Assembly: GCF_023701695.1 (NCBI RefSeq)
Contig: NZ_JAJOZC010000001.1
Span: forward strand, 1,860,001-1,924,000
Reading direction: 5' to 3'
From: Streptomyces sp. RKAG290
Lineage (GTDB): Bacteria > Actinomycetota > Actinomycetes > Streptomycetales > Streptomycetaceae
Length of the DNA: 64,000 nucleotides
The notes beneath the pieces are model-generated. The model saw nothing but the letters and a program-made list of their open reading frames with translations. It was not told the origin of the DNA and did not search any database. This document shows positions 32,095 through 41,716 of this stretch, one piece after another. Position numbers and translations under genes: made by a program. The first letter of the stretch is position 1, and every line of letters starts with the position of its first letter.

Positions 32095-35000
32095 GTGCGG
32101 GGCTACGAACGCCAGGAGAGCCACCGAGCTGAAGACGACCATCTCTCGCGGTTCGAAGCCGAGATGGACCGGCTGAAGACCGACCGGGAGAAGGCCGTCC
32201 AGCACGCCGAGGACCTCGGTTACCAGGTCGAGGTCTTGCGTGCCAAGCTGCACGAGGCCCGCCGCAGTCTGGCGACCCGTCCCGCCTACGACAGCGCGGA
32301 CATCGGCTACCAGGCGGAGCAGCTGCTCCGTAATGCCCAGGTCCAGGCCGACCAGCTGCGCAACGACGCCGAGCGCGAGCTGCGCGAGGCCCGTGCGCAG
32401 ACGCAGCGGATCCTGCAGGAGCACGCGGAGCACCAGGCGCGGCTGCAGGCCGAGCTGCACAGCGAGGCCGTGCAGCGGCGCCAGCGGCTCGACCAGGAGC
32501 TGGCGGAGCGCCGCCAGACCGTCGAGTCCCATGTCAACGAGAACGTCGCGTGGGCCGAGCAGTTGCGGGCCAGGACCGAGTCCCAGGCCCGCCGGCTGCT
32601 GGAGGAGTCCCGGGCGGAGGCCGAGCAGGCGCTCGCCGCCGCCAGGAGCGAGGCCGGCCGGCTGGCGGACGAGACCCGGCAGCGGCTCGGTTCCGAGGCG
32701 GAGTCCGCCCGGTCCGAGGCCGAGTCGATCCTGCTGCGGGCCCGCAGGGACGCCGAGCGACTGCTGAACGCCGCCTCCAGCCAGGCGCAGGAGGCCACCA
32801 GTCACGCCGAGCAGCTGCGTACGTCGACGACGGCCGAGACCGAGCAGACCCGGCAGCAGACCACCGAGCTGAACCGCGCCGCCGAGCAGCGCATGCAGGA
32901 GGCCGAGACGCAGCTGCGCGAGGCCCGGGTGGAGGCCGAGAAGGTCCTGTCCGAGGCGAAGGAGTCGGCGGTCAAGCGGCTGGCCGGCGCCGAGTCGCAG
33001 AACGAGCAGCGCACCCGTACGGCCAAGTCGGAGATCGCCCGGCTGGTCGGCGAGGCCACCAAGGACGCCGAGTCGCTCAAGGCGGAGGCCGAGCAGGCGC
33101 TGGCCGATGCCCGTGCCGAGGCGGAACGGCTCCGGTCCGAGGCGGCCGACAGCGCCCGCACCGCCGCCGCGGAGGACGCGGCGGCCCAGCTCGCCAAGGC
33201 CGCCCGCGCCGCCGAGGAGGTCCTGACCAAGGCGTCCGACGACGCCAGGTCGACCACCCGGGCGGCGGGCGAGGAGGCCGACCGGATCCGCCGCGAGGCG
33301 GAGGCCGAGGCGGACCGGCTGCGCGGCGAGGCCGCCGAGCAGGCCGACCAGCTCAAGGGCGCGGCCAAGGACGACACCAAGGAGTACCGGGCCAAGACGG
33401 TCGAGCTGCAGGAGGAGGCGCGCAGGCTGCGCGGCGAGGCCGAGCAGCTGCGTTCCGAAGCGGTCGCCGAGGGCGAGCGGATCCGGGGCGAGGCCCGTCG
33501 GGAGGCCGTCCAGCAGATCGAGGAGGGCGCGAAGACCGCCGAGGAGCTGCTCTCCAAGGCGCGGACGGACGCGGACGAGCTGCGCGGCGCCGCGGGCACC
33601 GAGAGCGAGCGCATCCGTACCGAGGCCACCGAGCGGGCCGGGGCGCTGCGCAAGCAGGCCGAGGAGGCCCTGGAGCGGGCCCGCGCCGAGGCCGACCGGC
33701 TGCGCACCGAGTCCGAGGAGCAGGCGGAGTCGACGACGTCCGCGGCCGAGCAGGCGGCGGCGGAGCTGCGCGAGGAGACCGAGCGCGCGGTCGCCGCCCG
33801 GCAGGCGGAGGCGGCCGACGAGCTGACCCGGCTGCACACCGAGGCCGAGACCAAGGTCAGCACCGCCGAGCAGACGCTGGGCGAGGCGCGCACCGACGCG
33901 GAGCGGCTGCGGCGCGAGACGAACGAGGAGACCGAGCGGCTGCGCGCCGAGGCCGCCGAGCGGCTGCGCTCGCTCCAGGAGCAGGCCGAGACCGAGGCCG
34001 AGCGGCTGCGCGACGAGGCCGCGGCCGACGCTTCGCGCTCCCGCGCGGAGGGCGAGACCGTCGCCGTACGGCTGCGCAGCGAGGCCGCGGCCGAGGCGGA
34101 GCGGCTGAAGTCCGAGGCGCAGGAGAGTGCCGACCGGGTGCGCTCGGAGGCCGCGGCCGCTGCGGAGCGGGTGGGCACGGAGGCCGCCGAGGCGCTGGCC
34201 GCCGCCCAGGAGGAGGCGAACCGGCGCCGCCGCGAGGCCGAGGAGACCCTCGACGCGGCACGTGCCGAGGCGAACCAGGAGCGCGAGCGGGCCCGCGAGC
34301 AGAGCGAGGACCTTCTCGCCTCCGCCCGCAAGCGGGTCGAGGAGGCGCAGGCCGAGGCCCAGCGCCTGGTCGAGGAGGCGGACAGCCGGGCGACCGAGAT
34401 GGTCTCCGCGGCCGAGCAGACCGCCCAGCAGGTACGGGATTCGGTCAACGGGCTGCAGGAACAGGCCGAGGCGGAGATCGCCGGGCTGCGCTCCACCGCC
34501 GAGCACGTCGCGGAGCGGACGAAGTCCGAGGCGCAGGAGGAGGCGGACCGGGTCCGCTCCGACGCCTACGCCGAGCGGGAGCGGGCCGGCGAGGACGCTG
34601 CCCGGATCCGCCGGGTCGCGCAGGAGGAGACCGAGGCCGCGGAGGCGATGGCCGAGCGGACGGTCTCCGAGGCGATCACGGAGTCGGAGCGGCTGCGCGC
34701 CGAGACGGCGGAGTACAGCCAGCGGATGCGCACCGAGGCGTCCGACGCGCTGGCCTCGGCCGAGCAGGACGCGGCCCGCAGCCGCGCGGAGGCCCGCGAG
34801 GACGCCAACCGGATGCGGTCGGAGGCGGCGGTCCAGGCCGACCGCCTGATGTCCGAGGCGACCGGCGAGAGCGAGCGCATCCGTACGGAGGCGGCTCAGC
34901 TGGCGGCCCGGGTCGGCGACGAGGCGGCGGGCGAGGCGGAGCGGATGCGGGCGGAGGCCGCGGCCACCGTCGGTTCCGCGCAGGAGCACGCGGCCCGCAC

Positions 35001-35877
35001 CCGCGAGGAGGCGGAGCGGCTGCGCGGCGACGCCGAGGCCGCGGCCGAGCAGATGCGGTCCGAGGCCCGACAGGAGGCGGACCGGCTGCTCGACGAGGCG
35101 CGCGAGTCCGCGTCGAAGCGCCGGGCCGACGCCGCGGAGCAGGCCGACCAGCTGATGAACAAGGCCCAGGAGGAGGCGCTGCGCGCCGCCACCGAGGCCG
35201 AGGGGCAGGCCGACACGATGGTCGGAGCGGCCCGCAACGAGGCCGTCCGGATCACCTCCGAAGCGACCGTCGAGGGCAACTCCCTGGTCGAGCGGGCCCG
35301 GACGGACGCGGACGAGCTGCTGGTCGGCGCGCGCCGTGACGCCACCGCGATCCGGGAGCGGGCCGAGGAGCTCAGGACTCGCCTGGAGGGTGAGATCGAG
35401 GAGCTGCACGACCGTGCCCGGCGGGAGACCTCCGAGCAGATGAAGACGGCCGGCGAGCGCGTCGACAACCTGATGAAGGCGGCGACCGAGCAGCGCGAGG
35501 AAGCCGCGGCGAAGGCCAAGGAACTGCTGGCGGACGCCAATTCGGAGGCGAGCAAGGTCCGGATCGCCGCCGTGAAGCGGGCCGAGTCGCTGCTGAAGGA
35601 GGCCGAGCAGAAGAAGGCCAGCCTGGTGCGCGAGGCCGAGAAGCTGCGGTCCGACGCCGAGGCCGAGGCCAAGCGGACGGTGGACGAGGGAAGGCGCGAA
35701 CTCGATGTACTGGTGCGCCGGCGCGCTGACATCAACACGGAGATCTCCCGTGTCCAGGACGTTCTGGAGGCGTTGGAGTCTTTCGAGACCCCCGCGGCGG
35801 GCGGTAAGGGCGCCGACGGCGTCAAGGCCGGGGCCGCGGCGGGCACTCGTTCGAGTGGCAAGCCGTCCGATGGGTAG
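32095..35877 (+). CDS. scy: Scy polarity/cytoskeletal coiled-coil protein
   Basis: A 1260-residue almost entirely coiled-coil protein. Residues ~15-70 look like a canonical heptad coil (RFEAEMDRLKTDREKAVQHA), after which a long Ala/Glu/Arg-rich rod runs to about residue 1215 in recurring units of the type EADRLR-EA-EQA, the 51-residue coiled-coil repeat described for this family. The end (ISRVQDVLEALESF) is followed by a flexible Gly/Ala tail. In S. coelicolor Scy gathers DivIVA and FilP at hyphal tips and sets tip number (established). That protein is, from memory, about 65 residues longer, so repeat number varies. Start GTG 32095 follows GGAAGGATGGGA. Confidence 0.93.
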   Translation: MRGYERQESHRAEDDHLSRFEAEMDRLKTDREKAVQHAEDLGYQVEVLRAKLHEARRSLATRPAYDSADIGYQAEQLLRNAQVQADQLRNDAERELREARAQTQRILQEHAEHQARLQAELHSEAVQRRQRLDQELAERRQTVESHVNENVAWAEQLRARTESQARRLLEESRAEAEQALAAARSEAGRLADETRQRLGSEAESARSEAESILLRARRDAERLLNAASSQAQEATSHAEQLRTSTTAETEQTRQQTTELNRAAEQRMQEAETQLREARVEAEKVLSEAKESAVKRLAGAESQNEQRTRTAKSEIARLVGEATKDAESLKAEAEQALADARAEAERLRSEAADSARTAAAEDAAAQLAKAARAAEEVLTKASDDARSTTRAAGEEADRIRREAEAEADRLRGEAAEQADQLKGAAKDDTKEYRAKTVELQEEARRLRGEAEQLRSEAVAEGERIRGEARREAVQQIEEGAKTAEELLSKARTDADELRGAAGTESERIRTEATERAGALRKQAEEALERARAEADRLRTESEEQAESTTSAAEQAAAELREETERAVAARQAEAADELTRLHTEAETKVSTAEQTLGEARTDAERLRRETNEETERLRAEAAERLRSLQEQAETEAERLRDEAAADASRSRAEGETVAVRLRSEAAAEAERLKSEAQESADRVRSEAAAAAERVGTEAAEALAAAQEEANRRRREAEETLDAARAEANQERERAREQSEDLLASARKRVEEAQAEAQRLVEEADSRATEMVSAAEQTAQQVRDSVNGLQEQAEAEIAGLRSTAEHVAERTKSEAQEEADRVRSDAYAERERAGEDAARIRRVAQEETEAAEAMAERTVSEAITESERLRAETAEYSQRMRTEASDALASAEQDAARSRAEAREDANRMRSEAAVQADRLMSEATGESERIRTEAAQLAARVGDEAAGEAERMRAEAAATVGSAQEHAARTREEAERLRGDAEAAAEQMRSEARQEADRLLDEARESASKRRADAAEQADQLMNKAQEEALRAATEAEGQADTMVGAARNEAVRITSEATVEGNSLVERARTDADELLVGARRDATAIRERAEELRTRLEGEIEELHDRARRETSEQMKTAGERVDNLMKAATEQREEAAAKAKELLADANSEASKVRIAAVKRAESLLKEAEQKKASLVREAEKLRSDAEAEAKRTVDEGRRELDVLVRRRADINTEISRVQDVLEALESFETPAAGGKGADGVKAGAAAGTRSSGKPSDG

Positions 35878-35922
35878 TCGGTCGGCCCTCTCCCGTGGTT
35901 CGGCAAGGACGTTCAGCCCTCC

Positions 35923-35953
35923 GAGTGGCAAGGGTTGCGGGGGTTAGCCACTC
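35923..35953 (+). terminator. Hairpin between scy and filP
   Basis: GAGTGGC (35923-35929) pairs with GCCACTC (35947-35953), followed by AAAAGG. The stem is weak, so it may attenuate rather than stop transcription into filP. Confidence 0.4.
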
Positions 35954-36062
35954 AAAAGGGGTGTCATTCTCCAGATCAAACGGGCATCTGCTCGATGACA
36001 CGCCGTCCGGGCCCCTAGGATTCCCCCTATCACCTCACCGGTCTTACTTCGACAGGAACCCC

Positions 36063-37001
36063 ATGAGTGACCCTTCCTCCCCCTTCGGCTTCGAGCTCGT
36101 GCGGCGTGGTTACGACCGCGGTCAGGTGGATGACCGCATTACCAAGCTCGTCGCCGACCGTGATAGTGCTCTCGCCCGCATCACGTCTCTGGAAAAGCGC
36201 ATCGAGGAACTCCACCTCGAAACGCAGAACGCCCAGGCCCAGGTGAACGACGCCGAGCCGTCGTACGCCGGCCTCGGCGCGCGCGTGGAGAAGATCCTCC
36301 GCCTTGCCGAGGAGGAGGCGAAGGACCTGCGCGAGGAGGCCCGTCGCGCCGCCGAGCAGCACCGCGAGCTCGCCGAGTCCGCCGCCCAGCAGGTGCGCAA
36401 CGACGCCGAGACCTTCGCCGCCGAGCGCAAGTCCAAGGCCGAGGACGACGGTGTCCGCATCGTCGAGAAGGCCCAGGGCGAGGCGACCACCCTGCGCACG
36501 GACGCGCAGAAGGACGCCGCGCAGAAGCGCGAGGAGGCCGACGCCCTCTTCGAGGAGACCCGCGCCAAGGCCGCCCAGGCCGCCGCGGACTTCGAGACCA
36601 ACCTGGCCAAGCGCCGTGACCAGTCGGAGCGCGACCTCGCGGCCCGTCAGGCCAAGGCCGAGAAGCGTCTGGCCGAGATCGAGCACCGCGCGGAGCAGCT
36701 CCGCCTGGAGGCCGAGAAGCTCCGCACGGACGCCGAGCGCCGGGCCCGTCAGACGGTGGAGACCGCGCAGCGCCAGTCCGAGGACATCGTGGCCGACGCC
36801 AACGCGAAGGCCGACCGGATCCGCAGCGAGTCGGAGCGCGAGCTGGCGGCGCTCACCAACCGCCGCGACTCGATCAACGCGCAGCTGACCAACGTCCGCG
36901 AGATGCTGGCGACGCTGACCGGTGCCGCTGTGGCGGCCGCAGGCACCCCCGCCGAGGAGGAGCCTGTCACCCGCGGCGTTCCGGCCCAGCAGACCCGCTG
37001 A
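36063..37001 (+). CDS. filP: FilP filament-forming coiled-coil protein
   Basis: A 312-residue intermediate-filament-like protein. The N-terminus has a DivIVA-like GYDRGQVDDRITKLV motif (~18-32), then a short coil, a break near 60-75 (NDAEPSYAGLGARVEK), a long Ala/Glu/Lys coil to about 275 and a Pro/Ala tail. FilP forms a network near growing tips and gives hyphae stiffness; it binds DivIVA and Scy (established in S. coelicolor). ATG 36063 gives MSDPSSPFGFEL. TAGGAT at 36016-36021 with ATGACA upstream may be a promoter of its own. Confidence 0.94.
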   Translation: MSDPSSPFGFELVRRGYDRGQVDDRITKLVADRDSALARITSLEKRIEELHLETQNAQAQVNDAEPSYAGLGARVEKILRLAEEEAKDLREEARRAAEQHRELAESAAQQVRNDAETFAAERKSKAEDDGVRIVEKAQGEATTLRTDAQKDAAQKREEADALFEETRAKAAQAAADFETNLAKRRDQSERDLAARQAKAEKRLAEIEHRAEQLRLEAEKLRTDAERRARQTVETAQRQSEDIVADANAKADRIRSESERELAALTNRRDSINAQLTNVREMLATLTGAAVAAAGTPAEEEPVTRGVPAQQTR

Positions 37002-37121
37002 CGCCCGCACAACAACGCACGCACGGCCGGTCGTCCCTGACGCACCGGTCGGTCCGGCTCCGACGCGCCCGGTTCCGCCTTTGTGGTGGCGCCGGGCGCG
37101 CGGCCGTTCTAGCGTGAACGC

Positions 37122-38147
37122 ATGATCGAGCTCGATGGCCTCACCAAGCGTTTCGGCAGCAAGGTTGCCGTCGACCAGTTGTCGTGCCGGATCAAGCCGG
37201 GGATGGTGACGGGTTTTCTGGGACCCAACGGGGCGGGCAAGTCCACCACGATGCGGATGATGCTCGATCTCGACAACCCCACCAGCGGATCGGTACGCAT
37301 CGACGGCAAGCACTACCGCGAGCTGGAAGAACCCCTGAAGTACATCGGCGCGCTGCTCGACGCCAAGTCGATGCACGGCGGCCGCAGCGCGTACAACAAC
37401 CTGCTCTGTCTGGCGCAGAGCAATCGGATCCCGCGCAGCCGGGTGGCGGAGGTCCTCGACACCGTCGGCCTGACCGCGGTGGCGAAGAAGAAGTCCAAGG
37501 GTTTCTCGCTCGGCATGGGCCAGCGGCTCGGAATCGCCTCGGCGCTGCTCGGCGACCCCGAGATCCTGATGTTCGACGAACCCGTCAACGGTCTGGACCC
37601 CGAGGGAATTCACTGGATCCGAAACCTGATGAAGGCGCTGGCCTCGGAAGGCCGGACGATCTTCGTCTCCTCGCACCTGATGAGTGAAATGGCGCTGACC
37701 GCTGATCATCTGATCGTGATCGGCCAGGGAAAACTGCTGGCCGACACCTCGATGGCCGACTTCATCCACCAGAATTCGCGCAGTTATGTACGGCTGCGCT
37801 CGCCGCAGCAGGAGCGGCTGCGCGACGCGCTGCACGCGGAGGGAGTCGTGGCGGTCGAGTCGGGGAACGGCACGCTGGAGGTCGACGGCGCCACCACCGA
37901 GGCGATGGGCGAGCTCGCCGCCCGGCACACGATCGTGCTGCACGAGCTGAGCTCCCAGCGGGCCTCGCTGGAGGAGGCGTTCATGCAGATGACGGCGGAC
38001 TCGGTCGAGTACCACGCGCACTCGGAACGGGGCGCCGCGCCGCCCCCGGTGGGACCGCACTGGGGCGATCAGTGGAACCAGCCGCCCGGGGGCGACCCGG
38101 GAACTCCCGGCGGGTCCGGCGGGTCCGGCACCGGCAAGGGGGCGTGA
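37122..38147 (+). CDS. ABC transporter ATP-binding protein (module 1)
   Basis: A 341-residue DrrA-type ATPase: Walker A GPNGAGKST near residue 32, Q-loop region DAKSMHGGRS, signature FSLGMGQRLGIA (LGMGQ in place of LSGGQ, common in this group), Walker B ILMFDEPVNGLDPEG and switch His in SSHLM. A DrrA-type C-terminal domain (~230-310) and a Pro/Gly tail follow. The permease gene starts 5 bp after its stop. Such exporters move drugs, lipids or peptides; the substrate here is unknown. Confidence 0.9.
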   Translation: MIELDGLTKRFGSKVAVDQLSCRIKPGMVTGFLGPNGAGKSTTMRMMLDLDNPTSGSVRIDGKHYRELEEPLKYIGALLDAKSMHGGRSAYNNLLCLAQSNRIPRSRVAEVLDTVGLTAVAKKKSKGFSLGMGQRLGIASALLGDPEILMFDEPVNGLDPEGIHWIRNLMKALASEGRTIFVSSHLMSEMALTADHLIVIGQGKLLADTSMADFIHQNSRSYVRLRSPQQERLRDALHAEGVVAVESGNGTLEVDGATTEAMGELAARHTIVLHELSSQRASLEEAFMQMTADSVEYHAHSERGAAPPPVGPHWGDQWNQPPGGDPGTPGGSGGSGTGKGA

Positions 38148-38152
38148 CGACG

Positions 38153-38932
38153 ATGGCATCAGTACCCGCGGTCCTGACCTCGGAATGGACCAAGATCCGT
38201 ACGGTCTCCTCGACCACCTGGACGCTGATCTGCGCGTTCGTCGTCACCGTGGCGATGGGCGCCGCGCTCTGCGCGGTGATGAACTCCCAGTTCGACAGCC
38301 TCTCCGATGCGGAACGGGCCACCTTCGACCCCACCTTCATCAGCTTCTCGGGGATGATTCTCGGCCAGCTGGCGATGGTCGTCTTCGGTGTCCTGGTGGT
38401 CGGTACGGAGTACAGCTCCGGCATGATCCGCACCTCGCTGGCGGCGGTGCCGCAGCGCGCCACCTTCCTCTTCAGCAAGATGCTGGTGGCCGGCGTGCTG
38501 GCCCTGGTGGTCGGTCTGATCACCAGTTTCGTCACCTTCTTCCTCGGCCAGGCCCTGCTCGGTGACCACAGGACCGACATCGGCGCGGACAACGTGCTGC
38601 GGGCGGTGTTCGGCGGCGGCATCTACATGGGGCTGATCGCGATCTTCTCCATGGCGGTCGCGACGATGCTGCGCAGTTCCATGCTGTCGCTCGGCATCCT
38701 GATGCCGTTCTTCTTCCTGGTCTCCCAGATCCTGTCGGCCGTACCGGGCGCCAAGAGCGTCGCCCAGTACTTCCCCGACCAGGCCGGATCCAAGATCATG
38801 CAGGTGGTGCCCGACGCGATGAACAGCGATCCGGCACCGTACGGACCATGGGCCGGGCTGCTGATCATGGTCGCCTGGGTGGCGGCCGCGGTGATCGGCG
38901 GCTTCCTCGTACTCAAGAAGCGGGACGCCTGA
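38153..38932 (+). CDS. ABC transporter permease (module 1)
   Basis: A 259-residue ABC2-type membrane protein with about six hydrophobic segments (TWTLICAFVVTVAMG; GMILGQLAMVVFGVLVVG; VAGVLALVVGLITSFVTFF; MGLIAIFSMAVATML; GILMPFFFLVSQIL; LLIMVAWVAAAVIGGF). It begins SEWTKIRTVSST, a motif shared with module 2. ATG 38153 was preferred to GTG 38144 because AAGGGGG is 10 nt before the ATG but only 1 nt before the GTG. Confidence 0.9.
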   Translation: MASVPAVLTSEWTKIRTVSSTTWTLICAFVVTVAMGAALCAVMNSQFDSLSDAERATFDPTFISFSGMILGQLAMVVFGVLVVGTEYSSGMIRTSLAAVPQRATFLFSKMLVAGVLALVVGLITSFVTFFLGQALLGDHRTDIGADNVLRAVFGGGIYMGLIAIFSMAVATMLRSSMLSLGILMPFFFLVSQILSAVPGAKSVAQYFPDQAGSKIMQVVPDAMNSDPAPYGPWAGLLIMVAWVAAAVIGGFLVLKKRDA

Positions 38933-39093
38933 CCGGGGCGGCCGTGGACCCCCGGTCCACGGCCGCCGTACGGGACGCGCCGCGCAACGGCTTGGCCGGA
39001 ACCGTCAAGGCCTGGTTATCCTCCTAACTCTTACGGGGGCGTGCGGCCGGACGGCCTGTGCCCCGACGACAGATAAGTCGATGGGGCTGGAGC

Positions 39094-40344
39094 ATGATCG
39101 AGGCAGTCGGCCTGACCAAGCGCTATGGCGCGAAGACGGCCGTGTACAACCTTTCCTTCCAGGTGCGGCCGGGCACCGTCACCGGATTCCTCGGTCCCAA
39201 CGGGTCGGGCAAGTCGACGACCATGCGCATGATCCTCGGTCTGGACCGGCCGACCTCCGGCCATGTGACGATCGGCGGCCACGCCTACCGCAGCCTGCCC
39301 AACGCACCGCGTCAGGTGGGTGCGCTGCTGGACGCCAAGGCGGTGCACGGCGGCCGCAGCGCCCGCAACCATCTGCTCTCGCTGGCCCAGCTCGCCGGCA
39401 TCCCCGCGGCCCGGGTCGACGAGGTGCTCGGTGTCGTCGGTCTGCAGGACGTGGCGCGGAAGCGGTCCAAGGGCTTCTCGCTCGGCATGGGACAGCGGCT
39501 CGGCATCGCGGCCGCCCTGCTGGGCGATCCGCAGGTGCTGCTCTTCGACGAGCCGGTCAACGGCCTCGACCCGGAGGGCATCCTCTGGGTCCGCAACCTG
39601 ATGAAGATGCTGGCGTCCGAGGGCCGCACCGTCTTCGTCTCCAGCCACCTCATGAGCGAGATGGCGCTCACCGCCGACCATCTGATCGTGATCGGCCGCG
39701 GCCAGCTGATGGCCGACATGAGCATCACGGACTTCATCTCGGCCAACTCGGCCGACTTCGCCCGGGTCCGGGTCCAGGACAACGGCGCCGAGCAGCGGGA
39801 GAAGCTGACCGCCACGCTCACCGAGGCGGGTGGGCGGGTGATGTCGGAGCCGGACGGAGCCCTGCGGATCACCGGCCTCGCGCTGCCGCGGATCAGCGAT
39901 CTGGCCCACGGGTCGGACGTCCGGCTGTGGGAGCTCTCGCCGCACCAGGCCTCGCTGGAGGAGGCGTACATGCGGATGACGCAGGGCGCCGTCGACTACC
40001 GCTCGACGGCGGACCAGAAGGCGGGGCTGGTGCAGCCGCTGCCGGGCAACGGATACGGGCAGCCGCACCCGGGGTACGCCCCGCCGCAGCAGACCGTGCC
40101 GGAGGTCCCGCAGCAGGGCTGGTACGCCCCGCCGCCGCCCGGACAGAACCCGTACGCGGCAGCCCCCGCGCCCGGCCAGGCACCGGCAGTCGCCCCGGGC
40201 GGCCCGGCGCCGGTCCCGGCAGCAGCGCCCGCCCCTGCGGCGCCCGTCCCGGCAGCGCCCGCTGCCGCCTCCCCCGCCCCGGCGGCGCCCGCAGCGGCTC
40301 CCGCCGATCTGACCGCGCGCGACACCAGCGAGGACCCCCGATGA
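39094..40344 (+). CDS. ABC transporter ATP-binding protein (module 2)
   Basis: A 416-residue paralogue of the module-1 ATPase: Walker A GPNGSGKST, DAKAVHGGRSARNH, signature FSLGMGQRLGIAAALLG, Walker B VLLFDEPVNGLDPEG. After residue ~310 a 100-residue Pro/Ala/Gln/Gly tail is added (NGYGQPHPGYAPPQQ; then AP repeats), absent from module 1. ATG 39094 with GGAG just upstream. Its stop overlaps the permease ATG (ATGA). Confidence 0.9.
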   Translation: MIEAVGLTKRYGAKTAVYNLSFQVRPGTVTGFLGPNGSGKSTTMRMILGLDRPTSGHVTIGGHAYRSLPNAPRQVGALLDAKAVHGGRSARNHLLSLAQLAGIPAARVDEVLGVVGLQDVARKRSKGFSLGMGQRLGIAAALLGDPQVLLFDEPVNGLDPEGILWVRNLMKMLASEGRTVFVSSHLMSEMALTADHLIVIGRGQLMADMSITDFISANSADFARVRVQDNGAEQREKLTATLTEAGGRVMSEPDGALRITGLALPRISDLAHGSDVRLWELSPHQASLEEAYMRMTQGAVDYRSTADQKAGLVQPLPGNGYGQPHPGYAPPQQTVPEVPQQGWYAPPPPGQNPYAAAPAPGQAPAVAPGGPAPVPAAAPAPAAPVPAAPAAASPAPAAPAAAPADLTARDTSEDPR

Positions 40345-41237
40345 CAACGCCGTCCACGCCGCCGACGCCGTACCAGCAGCAGGCGTACGAGCAGCCGGCC
40401 GCACCGCAGCACCCGCAGGCTTACCAGCAGCAGGGCGCGCAGGGCGCCTTCTACACCTCGCCGATCCCGGTGCGGCGCGCCACCCTCGGCGACGCGATCG
40501 CCTCCGAGTGGACCAAGATCCGTTCCGTGCGCTCCACGATGTGGACGCTCGGCGTCATGATCGTGCTGCTGCTCGGCATCGGCCTGCTCTCGGCGCTCGC
40601 CGTCGATCTGTCCGACTCCGACCTGGGCTCCACCCCGGTGCTCAGCCTCGGCTTCTTCGGCGTGCTGCTCGGTTCGATCTGTGTGATCACGCTCGGCGTG
40701 ATGACGATCGCCTCGGAGTACGGCACCGGCATGATCCGTACGACGCTGACCGCCTGCCCCAGCCATGCCCGGGTGCTCAGCGCGAAGGCCATCGTCTTCT
40801 TCCTGCTCACCTTCGTCCTCACGACCGTGATGACCTCGATCGTCGGCGTGCTGCAGACGGCCATCCTGGACGCCGATACGCCCAGCGGCGAGGACTGGCT
40901 GCGCAGCACGGTCGGTGTGGGCCTCTACATCGCGACGCTGGGGCTGCTCTCGCTGGCGGTCGGCACGCTGATCCGGCACTCGGCCGGTGCGATCACCGTC
41001 ATGATCGGCGTGGTGCTGCTGCCGCTCGTGCTGGCCATCTTCATGTTCGCCGAGTCGCTCTCGAAGGTCCAGCAGTGGCTGCTGGAGTACTCGATCCCCA
41101 ACCAGCTCAGCAATTTCTACGACGCCTCGGTCACCGCGTCGGGGCCGTCCGGCTGGGAGCCGCTGTGGATCATGCTCGCCGTGACCGCCGTGGCCCTGGG
41201 CGGCGCCTACCTGGCCATGAGCCGGCGCGACGTCTGA
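40341..41237 (+). CDS. ABC transporter permease (module 2)
   Basis: A 298-residue ABC2-type permease. A Gln/Pro/Tyr-rich cytosolic N-terminus (TPPTPYQQQAYEQPAAPQ) precedes SEWTKIRSVRSTMW and about six membrane segments, ending LAMSRRDV. The N-terminal tail and the tail of the partner ATPase share composition, suggesting contact or phase-like clustering (inference). It is coupled by ATGA to the ATPase gene. Confidence 0.9.
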   Translation: MTTPSTPPTPYQQQAYEQPAAPQHPQAYQQQGAQGAFYTSPIPVRRATLGDAIASEWTKIRSVRSTMWTLGVMIVLLLGIGLLSALAVDLSDSDLGSTPVLSLGFFGVLLGSICVITLGVMTIASEYGTGMIRTTLTACPSHARVLSAKAIVFFLLTFVLTTVMTSIVGVLQTAILDADTPSGEDWLRSTVGVGLYIATLGLLSLAVGTLIRHSAGAITVMIGVVLLPLVLAIFMFAESLSKVQQWLLEYSIPNQLSNFYDASVTASGPSGWEPLWIMLAVTAVALGGAYLAMSRRDV

Positions 41238-41268
41238 CCGGCCGCCGCCGGCCGGCGCAGCCGGGCGC

Positions 41269-41598
41269 TCAGTACCTCGGCGCGTTCCTGGACCGCTGCA
41301 CCCGTGTGGTGCGGCGGTCCTTCGCGTTCCAGCAGGCCTTGTGCCAGTGCCTGCGGTCGTCGATCCCGCCGTACTGCGACCAGGCCACCAGGTGCGGGAC
41401 GCCGGACGGGATCTCCTGGTCGCAGCCGGGGCACCGGTAGCGCTTGCCCGCCGCGCTCGCACCGCTCACCGGGCGGACGGACCACTCCTCGTCCTGCCAC
41501 TCCTCGGAGCGCCCTCCACCGCCGTACCGGTCCCCCGCCGTGCGTGCGCTGTCGGTGGGACTCTCGCCGCCTCGGGGGCGGTTGCGGCGCGGGGACAC
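41269..41598 (-). CDS. Small zinc-ribbon-like protein
   Basis: A 109-residue protein of unknown function. A basic, Gly-rich N-terminus is followed by RYRCPGCDQEIPSGVPHLVA and HWHKACW; CPGC with HxxxC about 30 residues later can form a zinc site. The C-terminus is basic (KDRRTTRVQRSRN). Start GTG 41598 has GAGGTG 5 nt upstream; an upstream in-frame extension is dismissed. It is convergent with the ABC module. Confidence 0.75.
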   Translation of the reverse strand: MSPRRNRPRGGESPTDSARTAGDRYGGGGRSEEWQDEEWSVRPVSGASAAGKRYRCPGCDQEIPSGVPHLVAWSQYGGIDDRRHWHKACWNAKDRRTTRVQRSRNAPRY

Positions 41599-41716
41599 GT
41601 GACACCTCACGGGGCAGGGCTGGGCAGTTCCCGTCCAGCGTAGGGCCATTCGGCCGGGGTACACGTCCCGCACCGCTCGCCGCGGGGCCCGGGACGGGAC
41701 GGGTTACCGGAAAATC

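Noticed and set aside
31987-35931. A 1314-codon open frame antisense to scy
   Set aside because: It mirrors the GC-rich repeat codons of scy; composition is Leu/Arg/Gly repeats with no domain.
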